NCBI RefSeq assembly: GCF_001556045.1
Contig: NZ_LSIC01000214.1
Span: 1-19,071 of the forward strand
From: Bradyrhizobium sp. CCH5-F6
Lineage (GTDB): Bacteria; Pseudomonadota; Alphaproteobacteria; Rhizobiales; Xanthobacteraceae
Direction: 5' to 3'
DNA: 19,071 bases
Under the pieces are notes generated by a model. The model saw only the letters and a program-made list of their open reading frames with translations, was not told the DNA's origin and searched no databases. Each line of letters begins with the position of its first letter. Position 1 is the first letter of the stretch. Below, piece after piece: positions 1-6,690 of the stretch. A program made the position numbers and the translations under genes.

Positions 1-1
1 T

Positions 2-50
2 AAGCATGATCTTTTCGGAAAACCGCTGCACACTTTTCCGGATCATGCTT
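2..50. repeat. Dispersed palindromic repeat (rhizobial intergenic type)
   Basis: Near-perfect stem-loop. AAGCATGATC (2-11) pairs with GATCATGCTT (41-50), and CGGAAAA (16-22) pairs with TTTTCCG (34-40), leaving a TTTT bulge at 12-15 and an 11-nt loop. From memory, this sequence occurs in many copies between genes in Bradyrhizobium; that is recall, not a search. It lies 111 bp before the phosphatase start and could end transcription entering from the left. Confidence 0.7.
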
Positions 51-57
51 CACAGGC

Positions 58-123
58 GTCATCCCTGCGTCGCAAAACCGTAGGCGCGGAGTCAAGAAAC
101 CGTAAGCTGGAAGTCAAGGAGCG
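58..123 (+). promoter_or_regulatory. 11-bp-periodic direct repeats upstream of phoD-like gene (possible PhoB-type site)
   Basis: Two contiguous 22-bp direct repeats (75-96 and 97-118) share AAACCGTA at the start and GTCAAG at the end. Read more finely, GTC or GTA recurs every 11 bp at 58, 69, 80, 91, 102 and 113. Tandem 11-bp half-sites are the architecture of PHO boxes bound by PhoB, and the downstream gene is a phosphatase. Individual half-sites match the CTGTCAT consensus poorly (3 to 5 of 7), so the repeat is certain but the PhoB reading is only a hypothesis. Confidence 0.4.
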
Positions 124-129
124 CAGGCA

Positions 130-153
130 CCTTCCGTCGCGATTCGACGAAGG
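130..153 (+). promoter_or_regulatory. Hairpin covering the phoD-like ribosome binding site
   Basis: CCTT (130-133) and CGTCG (135-139) pair with CGACG (145-149) and AAGG (150-153), with one bulged C and a 5-nt loop. AAGG at 150-153 is the best Shine-Dalgarno candidate, 8 nt before the ATG at 162. The fold would hide it. The structure is visible; a role in translation control is inferred. Confidence 0.35.
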
Positions 154-161
154 TCTCCTGA

Positions 162-1727
162 ATGGCATCTCTCCGCGCTGCGCGCGCATGGACCCGGCGG
201 CAGTTCCTGGTCCGCTCCGCCTCCAGTCTCGCCATCGCCTCGCTTGCGAAACCTTCCATCAGTCGTGCCGCCGACCGCCCGCAGATCGCAGGCGGCATCC
301 AGTCCGGCGACGTCTGCGACGGCTCCGCCGTGATCTGGGCCCGCGCCGACCGGCCTGCGCGGATGCAGGTGCAGTGCTCGACCGTCGAGAGCTTCAAAAC
401 GATCATCGCGTCGGCTTCCGCCGATGCGCTGCCCGACGCTGATCTCACCTCAAAACTGCTGCTGACGGATCTGCCGCCGGGCCAGGACATCTTCTACCGC
501 GTGCGCTTCGACGAGATTGCCACGGGTCTCGTCGGCGAAAGCCGCGTCGGCCATTTCCGCACCGCGCCCGCTCCGGGCCAGTCGATCTCGTTCCTGTGGT
601 CCGGCGACACCGCGGGGCAGGGCTGGGGCATCGACCTCTCGCGCGGCGGCTATCGCAGCTATCGGACCATGCTGGACAACCGTCCGGATTTCTTCATCCA
701 CTCCGGCGATCACATCTACGCCGACTGCACGATTCCCGCCGAGCAGAAGCTGCCGAACGGCGAGATCTGGCGCAACCTGGTGACCGAGGAGAAATCCGAG
801 GTCGCGCATACGCTGGCGCAGTTCCGGGGCAATTACAAATACAACCATCTCGACGAACACTTCCGCGCCTTCCATGCCGAGGTGCCGATGTTCGCGCAAT
901 GGGACGATCACGAGGTGACCAATGACTGGTCGCCGACCGGCAGCTATGACGAGGCCGGTCATGAGGACGACGGCACGCCACGCCTGGTCGCGCGTGCCCG
1001 CCGTGCCTTCTTCGACTTTATGCCGATCCGCGACATCGGTGCGCGGCGGGGCCGGGTCTATCGCAAGATCGCCTACGGCCCGCTGCTCGACGTCTTCTTG
1101 ATCGACATGCGCAGTTTTCGCGACGAGACCTGGAACAAGGGCGACGACCGTCGCGGCTGGATCCTCGGCGCCGAGCAGCTCGCCTGGCTCAAGCGGGAGC
1201 TCGCCGCCTCGCGTGCGACCTGGAAGGTGATCGCGGCCGACTTGCCGATCGGCCTGATCAGCCTGGACGCCGTTGCGCTCGGCAACGGGCCGCCCGACCG
1301 GCGCGAGCATGAGATCGCCGATCTGCTCTCCTTCATCAAACGGGCCGGCATCCGCAACGTGGTCTGGCTCACCGCCGACATGCACTACACCGCCGCGCAT
1401 TACTACGACCCGGACAAGGCGCAATTCCAGGATTTCGAGCCGTTCTGGGAGTTCGTGTCCGGCCCGCTGCATGCCGGCACCTGGGGCCCCGGCGAGCTCG
1501 ACGACACCTTCGGTCCGATCGCGATGTATCAGCACGGCTGCAGCGAGGTGCAGGGCGAGAACCTCGCGCCCTGTTTCGGCTTGCAGTTCTTCGGCCGCGT
1601 CGACATCGATGGCGCGACCGGCGTGATGACGGTGACCCTGAAGGACGTCGACAACCGCGACCTCTGGTCGGTCAACATCGTGCCGCAGCCGCAGTCACGA
1701 CCGGCCGTGGTGGCACAGCATTCGTAG
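162..1727 (+). CDS. phoD: Tat-exported PhoD-family alkaline phosphatase/phosphodiesterase
   Basis: A 521-aa metallophosphoesterase expected to release phosphate from organic phosphate esters or diesters outside the cytoplasm. The N-terminus carries a twin-arginine signal (TRRQFL at residues 11-16, then a hydrophobic stretch ending near 36), so export would be as a folded, metal-loaded protein. Residues about 40-135 fit the PhoD N-terminal domain. The catalytic domain follows, with candidate metal-binding motifs WSGDTAG (146-152), HSGDHIYAD (180-188), QWDDHEVTNDW (246-256) and a later TADMHYTAAHYYDP segment. Length is normal for the family. The ATG at 162 is preceded by AAGG with 8-nt spacing. 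It is a single gene followed by a 148-bp gap. Upstream 11-bp repeats might be a Pho regulatory site. Family assignment is firm; the exact substrate cannot be read from sequence, and the symbol is used in the family sense. Confidence 0.9.
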   Translation: MASLRAARAWTRRQFLVRSASSLAIASLAKPSISRAADRPQIAGGIQSGDVCDGSAVIWARADRPARMQVQCSTVESFKTIIASASADALPDADLTSKLLLTDLPPGQDIFYRVRFDEIATGLVGESRVGHFRTAPAPGQSISFLWSGDTAGQGWGIDLSRGGYRSYRTMLDNRPDFFIHSGDHIYADCTIPAEQKLPNGEIWRNLVTEEKSEVAHTLAQFRGNYKYNHLDEHFRAFHAEVPMFAQWDDHEVTNDWSPTGSYDEAGHEDDGTPRLVARARRAFFDFMPIRDIGARRGRVYRKIAYGPLLDVFLIDMRSFRDETWNKGDDRRGWILGAEQLAWLKRELAASRATWKVIAADLPIGLISLDAVALGNGPPDRREHEIADLLSFIKRAGIRNVVWLTADMHYTAAHYYDPDKAQFQDFEPFWEFVSGPLHAGTWGPGELDDTFGPIAMYQHGCSEVQGENLAPCFGLQFFGRVDIDGATGVMTVTLKDVDNRDLWSVNIVPQPQSRPAVVAQHS

Positions 1728-1875
1728 GTCGCTAACCCGATCTTGATTGGCGGTCCCGCGCTTCCGGCGCTAAGCTGGTCATTCCCGCCCGCCACCTCTT
1801 TTCCATCACCGAAGAGTCTGCTCACGCGGCGTTGCCGCGCGTATCTGGCGAAACGACCACGCAAGGAGCCTTTTC

Positions 1876-2694
1876 ATGGATCATCTGAAGACACAGGGCA
1901 TCAGCATGCCCAAGCTCGGCCTCGGTACCTTCCGCATGCAGGGCGATGCCTGCCGCGCCGCGATCGAGAGCGCGCTGTCGATCGGCTATCGCCACATCGA
2001 TACTGCCGAGATGTACGCCAATGAGGAGCCGATCGGCTCGGCCATCGCGTCGTCCGGCGTGCCGCGCGGCGAGCTGCACGTCACCACGAAGGTCTGGCAC
2101 GAGAACCTCGCCCCGGACGCGATCCGCCGCGCTTTCGACGCCAGCCTGAAGAAGCTCCGGCTCGACCATGTCGACCTCTATCTCGTGCACTGGCCGTCGA
2201 AGGCTGCGAACTGGGGCGCGGTGTTCGAGACGCTGATGAAGCTCAAGGAGGAGGGGCGCACGCGGGCGATCGGCGTTGCCAATTTCACCACCGCGCTGCT
2301 CAAGGTCGCGGTCGAGGACATCAAGGCGCCGATCGCCTGCAACCAGGTCGAATATCACGCCATGCTCGATCAATCGAAGGTGCTGGCCTATCTCCGTGCC
2401 AAGTCGATCCCGCTGGTTGCCTATTGTCCGCTGGCGCAGGGACGTGTCGCGACCGATCCGGTGCTGGCCGAAATCGGCGCCCGGCACGGCGCGACCGCTG
2501 CGCAGGTTGCGCTGAAATGGCTGCTCGACCAGGACGGCGTTGCCGCGATCCCGAAGGCATCTCGCCGCGAGAGCCAACAGGCCAATCTCGACGCGCTGAA
2601 GATCACGCTCGACGATGCCGATCGCGAGAAAATCGCCGCGCTGCCGAAGGACAGGCGTTGCGTCAATCCAGGCTTTGCCCCGGCGTGGGACTAG
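1876..2694 (+). CDS. Aldo/keto reductase (AKR5-like, 2,5-diketogluconate reductase type)
   Basis: A 272-aa cytoplasmic NADPH-dependent oxidoreductase that reduces aldehydes or ketones to alcohols. The aldo/keto reductase catalytic tetrad is complete: Asp42 and Tyr47 in HIDTAEMYANE, Lys72 in VTTKVW and His105 in YLVHWPSK. IPKASR (225-230) is the usual site contacting the NADPH 2'-phosphate. The sequence spans the whole TIM barrel, and its compact length fits the bacterial AKR5 group such as 2,5-diketo-D-gluconate reductases. The start is well supported by AAGGAG a few bases upstream of the ATG. A small hairpin (ACGCGGC/GCCGCGCGT) lies in the gap after the phosphatase, so the gene is probably transcribed alone. 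It faces the minus-strand His-rich gene across a strong hairpin at 2725-2750. The physiological substrate is unknown. Confidence 0.93.
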   Translation: MDHLKTQGISMPKLGLGTFRMQGDACRAAIESALSIGYRHIDTAEMYANEEPIGSAIASSGVPRGELHVTTKVWHENLAPDAIRRAFDASLKKLRLDHVDLYLVHWPSKAANWGAVFETLMKLKEEGRTRAIGVANFTTALLKVAVEDIKAPIACNQVEYHAMLDQSKVLAYLRAKSIPLVAYCPLAQGRVATDPVLAEIGARHGATAAQVALKWLLDQDGVAAIPKASRRESQQANLDALKITLDDADREKIAALPKDRRCVNPGFAPAWD

Positions 2695-2724
2695 GCTGTC
2701 GCGACGTTTCGAATCCGCAAAGAA

Positions 2725-2750
2725 AAATGGCCCCCGGTGAGGGGCCATTT
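2725..2750. terminator. Bidirectional rho-independent terminator
   Basis: Perfect 10-bp stem: AAATGGCCCC (2725-2734) and GGGGCCATTT (2741-2750) with a 6-nt loop. It sits between convergent genes, the aldo/keto reductase (+) and the His-rich protein (-). Reading the minus strand the stem runs into ATTTTTCTT, so termination is strongest for the minus-strand gene; the plus side has only three T. Confidence 0.85.
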
Positions 2751-2767
2751 CCATGTTGCGTTGCGCG

Positions 2768-2998
2768 TCAGTCCCAGTGGTGGTGGCGGTGGCTGCGCTT
2801 GATCACGACCACGCGGTCCCCGCGATGGTGACGATGCCAGCTGCGATCGTGATGGTGCATGCGATATTCGGCGCGGGCGCCATGCGGGCCATGATGATGA
2901 TGACCGCGCTTGATCACCACAGTCTCAGCGCTCGCCACCGTCGGCACCGCGATCACGAGCGCACCCAGAGCCGCAACCACATAGCCAAGCTTCTTCAT
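2768..2998 (-). CDS. Small exported histidine-rich protein, putative metal binder
   Basis: A 76-aa protein with a clear Sec signal peptide (MKKLGYVVAALGALVIAVPT then VASA, cleavage after about residue 24). The mature 52 residues contain 15 histidines and many arginines, and no cysteine. VVIKR followed by a His cluster occurs twice (residues about 27-36 and 64-73), suggesting an internal duplication. His clusters in exported proteins commonly bind Ni, Zn or Cu, so a periplasmic metal buffer is plausible, but function is unproven. A longer frame is open upstream to 3229. I chose the ATG at 2998 because of the signal peptide and the GGAGGAG ribosome site just before it (about 6 nt spacing). An EcfG-like promoter lies at 3030-3054, and a strong terminator follows. 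Similar small His/Asp/Arg-rich exported proteins occur in Bradyrhizobium, from memory. Confidence 0.82.
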   Translation of the reverse strand: MKKLGYVVAALGALVIAVPTVASAETVVIKRGHHHHGPHGARAEYRMHHHDRSWHRHHRGDRVVVIKRSHRHHHWD

Positions 2999-3029
2999 GT
3001 CGTACTCCTCCAATCGAATGCACATTCTA

Positions 3030-3054
3030 AACCGCGCATGCATGCGAACGTTCC
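3030..3054 (-). promoter_or_regulatory. EcfG (general stress sigma factor)-type promoter
   Basis: On the minus strand, GGAAC (3054-3050) is followed after exactly 16 nt by GGTT (3033-3030). The alphaproteobacterial EcfG consensus, as I recall it, is GGAAC, 16-17 nt, CGTT; only the first base of the -10 differs. The spacing leaves a leader of about 25 nt containing the GGAGGAG of the His-rich gene. No other gene start in the window has a comparable match. Confidence 0.55.
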
Positions 3055-3095
3055 GGGGGGAACGGGAAGAGAATTCTGAACGGCTGTTCAGGTGA

Positions 3096-3548
3096 TCAGT
3101 CGCAGCGTTTCTGCGCTGGCGTCGGTGCGCCGGTGGCGACGTATTTGCCGTCCCTGATCGTGTACTCGCCGCGCTCGCTGCGATTGTAGATCGCGCGCAG
3201 GCTGCCGTCCTTCTGCAACAGGAGTCCAAATTCGCGCGTCTGATGCAGCGCGGGGAAGAACACCATCACGTCGAGCAGGCCCTCGGCATTGACTGTGGCC
3301 GACACCACCTCGTTCTCGTCTTTGGCGTCGCCGAAATTGCGCCGGTACATCACCCGGCCGTCCTTCCGGATTTCGTAAGTCAGGAGCGCCCCCTTGTCGC
3401 GGTCGGGCCGAGCGGCGCAGTCGACCGCCCATGAGCCGAGCAGGCCCCATTGCTGGACGGTCGCGGCCAGCGTCTCGGCACCGGCCGTGCAAGTGAACGC
3501 AACCCACAGCATCGCAGCCGCGATCCAGTGGCTCGAACGACGCATCAT
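3096..3548 (-). CDS. Exported hypothetical protein
   Basis: About 150 aa with a cleavable signal peptide (basic MMRRSSHW, hydrophobic core, cleavage near TAGA/ETLA). The mature part begins with a GLLGSWAVDC segment and continues as alternating short strands, resembling small beta-rich exported proteins that rhizobial genomes label hypothetical. One Cys sits in WAVDC and another in the C-terminal KRCD, so a disulfide is possible in the periplasm. I do not recognise a catalytic motif. The ATG at 3548 places the signal peptide correctly; an in-frame ATG at 3593 would add 15 residues ahead of it and is the alternative start. It lies downstream of the divergent FixK-type box at 3635-3648 and upstream of the His-rich gene, which has its own promoter. 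Confidence 0.75.
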   Translation of the reverse strand: MMRRSSHWIAAAMLWVAFTCTAGAETLAATVQQWGLLGSWAVDCAARPDRDKGALLTYEIRKDGRVMYRRNFGDAKDENEVVSATVNAEGLLDVMVFFPALHQTREFGLLLQKDGSLRAIYNRSERGEYTIRDGKYVATGAPTPAQKRCD

Positions 3549-3634
3549 GTCCTGAAGAACCCCGCCTCGAAGAATTCCAAAGTGTAGCATCACGCGCGCG
3601 GCCGTTCCACGGCAGCCGCCGATCGCTCGCGAAT

Positions 3635-3648
3635 TTGATCCGCGTCAA
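3635..3648. promoter_or_regulatory. FixK/FNR-type binding site
   Basis: TTGATCCGCGTCAA is a full match to the FNR/FixK pattern TTGA-N6-TCAA. A -10-like TAGGAT (3670-3675) has its centre about 31 bp from the centre of the box, the geometry of a class II activated promoter, with predicted transcription start near 3683. This supports oxygen-responsive control of the regulator-dioxygenase unit to its right. The box could also serve the divergent gene on the left. Confidence 0.65.
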
Positions 3649-3706
3649 TGAGGCAGGGGAATTCGCGGCTAGGATGGCATTCCCGAAGGCGAACGTGGAT
3701 AGACCA

Positions 3707-3979
3707 ATGCTGAATCAAGTCGTGGATCTTGCGGGCGAAGTGCTGCCGGGGAGCTGTGCCGTACCGCCTTATTCCGAGGCGGCGTTTCTGACCGAGCTGG
3801 GCGATCGCTTACGGTCCTCGCGCATGCGCTGCGACCTGTCGCGCCGCGAGCTGGCCCGCCGCTCCGGGATCTCCGAGCGCTATATCGCCCAGATCGAGGC
3901 CGGCAAGGGCAACGTCTCCATCGTCCTGTTGCTGAGGCTCGCCTCCGCGATCCACAGCAGTCAGCCACAGGCGGCCTGA
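3707..3979 (+). CDS. Short XRE-family transcriptional regulator (BoxR/BzdR-like HTH only)
   Basis: A 90-aa DNA-binding protein consisting almost entirely of one helix-turn-helix domain (residues about 28-83; recognition region SRRELARRSGISERYIAQIE at 45-64). The pattern SGISERYIAQIEAGKGNVSI resembles the N-terminal domain of BoxR/BzdR regulators of aromatic catabolism. Those carry a C-terminal shikimate-kinase-like effector domain, which is absent here. The frame is open from a TTG at 3635, with an ATG at 3674. I chose the ATG at 3707 because the FixK box overlaps the first codons of the longer frame and the inferred transcription start (about 3683) lies after 3674; GTGGA upstream is a weak ribosome site. 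It ends 18 bp before the dioxygenase, so the two are probably co-transcribed and the protein may control that gene. Confidence 0.78.
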   Translation: MLNQVVDLAGEVLPGSCAVPPYSEAAFLTELGDRLRSSRMRCDLSRRELARRSGISERYIAQIEAGKGNVSIVLLLRLASAIHSSQPQAA

Positions 3980-3997
3980 CGCTTCGAGGTGACGGCC

Positions 3998-4852
3998 ATG
4001 GGGCAGCTCGTACTCGCGGCCAAGGTCACTCATGTTCCATCATTGATGCTGTCGGAGCAGCCCGGCAGCTCGCTCCGTGCCGCGCGCGAGCCGGCGGTCA
4101 GCTCCTTGCGTGAGCTCGGCCGGCGGGCCAGAGAGCGCGGCGTCACCAGCTTCGTGGTGTTCGACACCCACTGGCTCTCCAATTTCGGCTACCACGTCAA
4201 CGCCAATGCGCGGCATCGCGGCTCGTTCACGAGCCACGAGGCGCCGCAGATGATCCAGGATCTGCGTTACGATCTGCCGGGCGATACGCGTCTCGCCGAG
4301 GCAATCGCGGGCAGGGCGGCCGATGCGGGTCTCAACGTCATCGCTCACCAGGTGGCCAGCCTCGGGCTCGAATACGGCACCATCGTGCCGATGCACTACA
4401 TGAACCCGGACGGTTTTGCGAAGGTGGTCTCGGTCGCTACGCCCCTGTTCACCTCGTTCGAGGAGAGCCGCATCCTCGGCGAAGCGACCCGCCGTGCCAT
4501 CGATGAATCCGGCGAGCGGGTCGCCGTCCTCGCCAGCGGTTCGCTTTCGCACCGGCTCTGGCCGAACAAGAAGCTCGGCCCCGAGGCGTGGACGTCGATC
4601 GCCAGCGAGTTCAACCGTCAGGTCGACCTGCGCGTGCTCGAACTCTGGCAGAGCGGCTGCTATCGCGAATTCCTCGACATGCTTCCGGACTACGCCACCA
4701 AGTGCAACGGCGAAGGCGGCATGGCCGACACCATCATGCTGTTCGCGGCGCTGGGCTGGTATGACTATCGCGGCACCGCCGAGCAGCTTTGCGACTATTT
4801 TCCGTCCTCGGGCAGCGGACAGGTCAACGTGGAGTTTCACGTCGAGGCGTGA
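3998..4852 (+). CDS. hpaD: Class III extradiol ring-cleavage dioxygenase (3,4-dihydroxyphenylacetate 2,3-dioxygenase type)
   Basis: A 284-aa cytoplasmic Fe(II) enzyme of the LigB superfamily. The opening MGQLVLAAKVTHVPS and the overall length closely match E. coli HpaD, which opens the ring of homoprotocatechuate using O2. Expected metal and catalytic residues are present: His12 (THVPS), His58 (FDTHW), Glu239 (CNGEGG) and the catalytic His185 (GSLSHR). Following the Glu, this protein has GGMADT where I recall NMHDT in E. coli, so substrate handling may differ. The start at 3998 is fixed by homology and by GAGGTG at 3986; the GTG at 3989 lies within that ribosome site. The gene follows the short XRE regulator by 18 bp and ends 10 bp from the convergent aminotransferase. 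None of the usual partners (hpaE, hpaF, hpaG, hpaH, hpaI) is in the window, so the true substrate is uncertain. Confidence 0.88.
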   Translation: MGQLVLAAKVTHVPSLMLSEQPGSSLRAAREPAVSSLRELGRRARERGVTSFVVFDTHWLSNFGYHVNANARHRGSFTSHEAPQMIQDLRYDLPGDTRLAEAIAGRAADAGLNVIAHQVASLGLEYGTIVPMHYMNPDGFAKVVSVATPLFTSFEESRILGEATRRAIDESGERVAVLASGSLSHRLWPNKKLGPEAWTSIASEFNRQVDLRVLELWQSGCYREFLDMLPDYATKCNGEGGMADTIMLFAALGWYDYRGTAEQLCDYFPSSGSGQVNVEFHVEA

Positions 4853-4862
4853 GGGAGCGGCC

Positions 4863-6095
4863 TCAGGCTCGCTTCTCCACATTGGCACTACGGGCCGGCA
4901 CGCCGAACTCCTTGCGGCAGACCTCGGCCAGCACGGCGACGCCCTCGCGGATCTGCTGATGCGTGGGGCTTGCAAAGCACAGCCGCAGCCGCGAGCTGGA
5001 ATGGGCCTTGTTGGTCGACCATTCCGGCCCCGGATTGATCGATACGCCGGCCGCGAGCGCGGCCTGGTACAGCTTCAGCGTATCGACCTGCTCGGGCAGC
5101 TTCACCCACAGGAAGATTCCGCCCTTGGGCTCCTCGAATTCGGCGGCCGTGCCGAACTGCTCGTTGAGCGCTTCCATCAGCGTGTCGAGCTTGGTGCGTA
5201 GCGCTTTCGTCAGCGTCGGCACGTGGTTTGCGAAGTGCGGCTTGCAATAGGCGGCGAGCACCATCTGCTCGAGCGCGCCGGAGCCGGCATCCGTCTTCAG
5301 CGCCAGCATCCGCGACATCACCTCCCAGGGCGCGACCACGAAGCCGACGCGCAGCGCCGGCGCGATCGACTTCGAGAACGAGCCGATATGGATCACGCCG
5401 CCGTTCGGGCTCATGGCATGGATCGCCGGCGGCCGCTGCCCCGACCACACCAGGTCGGCATAGCAATCGTCCTCGAAGATGGGCACGCCGTATTCGGCCG
5501 CGAGCCGCACCAGCTCGGCGCGGCGGCTCTCGGGCATGATGCTGCCGGTGGGGTTCTGCACCGTTGGAATGGTGTAGATGTATTTCGGGCGGATGCCGCG
5601 GCCTTTCAGGTCGGCCAGCGTGGAGGCCAGCACGTCCATGCGCATGCCGTCCTTGTCGAGGGGAATGCCGACGACGTTGACGCCGAGCCGCGCCAGACGG
5701 GTCAGGGAGCCCTGATAGCTCTCCTGCTCGAAAATCACGGTGTCGCCGCGCGCCAGCAGCGTGGCGTTGACGAGATCGAGGGCCTGGAGCGAGCCCGAGA
5801 CGATCAGCAGATCGTCCACCGTGCAGGTGATTCCGGCATCGCGCTTGAGTTTCGTCACCAGGAATTCGCGCAAGGGCAGGTAGCCCTGCGGCCCATGGGC
5901 CAGACCGTAAGTGGCGAGCGAGCGGCCCTCGCGCCGCAGCACCGCGTTGGTTGCTTCGATCAGCTCGTCGAGCGGTACCTGTTCGGAATCATTGTTGCCG
6001 CCGACAAAGCTGTATTTGGCAAGGCCCGTCCAGCGCGCAGACGGGGCCGGCAACCCTGCGGGAAACAGGGGCGCGAAATCAAAGCTGGACGTCAT
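4863..6095 (-). CDS. PLP-dependent aminotransferase, class I/II (LysN/2-aminoadipate type)
   Basis: A 410-aa fold-type I aminotransferase acting in the cytoplasm. Visible landmarks are the cofactor-binding GSLQAL (101-106), the QNPTG turn (180-184), EDDCYADL (208-215), and the Schiff-base Lys242 in GSFSKSIAPALRVGF with phosphate-binding Arg249. A C-terminal SRLRLCFA segment supplies the carboxylate-binding Arg. The sequence resembles the aminotransferase half of MocR regulators and stand-alone enzymes such as 2-aminoadipate or broad aromatic/branched-chain aminotransferases; no HTH domain is present. The ATG at 6095 follows GAGGA by about 9 nt. It lies 51 bp downstream of the DUF3124 gene on the same strand, so the two may be co-transcribed. 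It converges on the dioxygenase. Substrate is inferred only; a glutaryl-CoA dehydrogenase elsewhere in the window makes aminoadipate attractive. Confidence 0.88.
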   Translation of the reverse strand: MTSSFDFAPLFPAGLPAPSARWTGLAKYSFVGGNNDSEQVPLDELIEATNAVLRREGRSLATYGLAHGPQGYLPLREFLVTKLKRDAGITCTVDDLLIVSGSLQALDLVNATLLARGDTVIFEQESYQGSLTRLARLGVNVVGIPLDKDGMRMDVLASTLADLKGRGIRPKYIYTIPTVQNPTGSIMPESRRAELVRLAAEYGVPIFEDDCYADLVWSGQRPPAIHAMSPNGGVIHIGSFSKSIAPALRVGFVVAPWEVMSRMLALKTDAGSGALEQMVLAAYCKPHFANHVPTLTKALRTKLDTLMEALNEQFGTAAEFEEPKGGIFLWVKLPEQVDTLKLYQAALAAGVSINPGPEWSTNKAHSSSRLRLCFASPTHQQIREGVAVLAEVCRKEFGVPARSANVEKRA

Positions 6096-6146
6096 GGGAG
6101 CGTTCCTCGTTTTGTTCTTGTTGAGCGGCGGCCTTGCCCGGCCGCG

Positions 6147-6674
6147 TTACTTCCTGCCGGCCGTGCGGGTCGGGCGGCCCGGGCTGATGAAAGCGTAATG
6201 CGCGTTGGCAATGCCGCCAACCATCAGCGCTTCGACCACCGGCTCGGCGATCTCGCCCGTGGCGGCCCAGTCGACGAGAAAATTGGCCCCTGTCCCGCCG
6301 CGAACGTCGTCGGTCGGAACGAAGATCGAGACGGTGGCGAGCGGCCGCAGCGCCACCGGCGTCTTCAAATAGCTCTCGACCTGCTTGCCTGCGGTGTCGA
6401 AATAGGCGATGCGTTTGAGGACCAGCGGCTGGGTCTCGGAGGCGTTGTGCACGCTCAACGTCACCGAGAAGTCGACACGCAGCTTGCCCTGGCTCATCGC
6501 GACGCTGGAATAGGCGGGCACGTAGAACCCGCCGAAGACGGCGAGGTCCTCCTTCGGCAGCGTGGTGAGCGAATCGGCAAAGTTTTGTTCGACATTGACC
6601 TTGGATTGCGCGGCGGTGGGCACGGCAAAGGCGAGGGGGCCGAGCAGCATGGCTGCGAAGAGCCCTTTGCGCAT
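6147..6674 (-). CDS. Exported DUF3124 protein
   Basis: A 175-aa protein with a signal peptide (MRKGLFAAMLLGPLAFAVPT, cleavage near AAQS) followed by a single domain matching DUF3124. Hallmarks are YVPAYSSV, TLSVHNASETQPL, YFDTAGKQV, RPLATVSIFVP, GGTGANFLVDW and EPVVEALMVGG. The immunoglobulin-like beta pattern suggests an extracytoplasmic binding or structural role, but the family has no established function that I know of. The frame stays open upstream to 7055. I chose the ATG at 6674 because it begins the signal peptide; longer versions would run through the divergent antiporter promoter. It is divergent from the antiporter, with a 10-bp inverted repeat between them, and 51 bp ahead of the aminotransferase. 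Confidence 0.82.
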   Translation of the reverse strand: MRKGLFAAMLLGPLAFAVPTAAQSKVNVEQNFADSLTTLPKEDLAVFGGFYVPAYSSVAMSQGKLRVDFSVTLSVHNASETQPLVLKRIAYFDTAGKQVESYLKTPVALRPLATVSIFVPTDDVRGGTGANFLVDWAATGEIAEPVVEALMVGGIANAHYAFISPGRPTRTAGRK

Positions 6675-6690
6675 GTGACGAATTGCTCGC

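Noticed and set aside
450..1535. Long minus-strand frame opposite the phosphatase, and similar long frames opposite other genes (6712-8535, 13334-15055, 5223-7157)
   Set aside because: Shadows of real genes in GC-rich DNA: Arg/Gly/Asp/His-rich composition, no domain, no ribosome site, and each lies opposite a gene with clear motifs.
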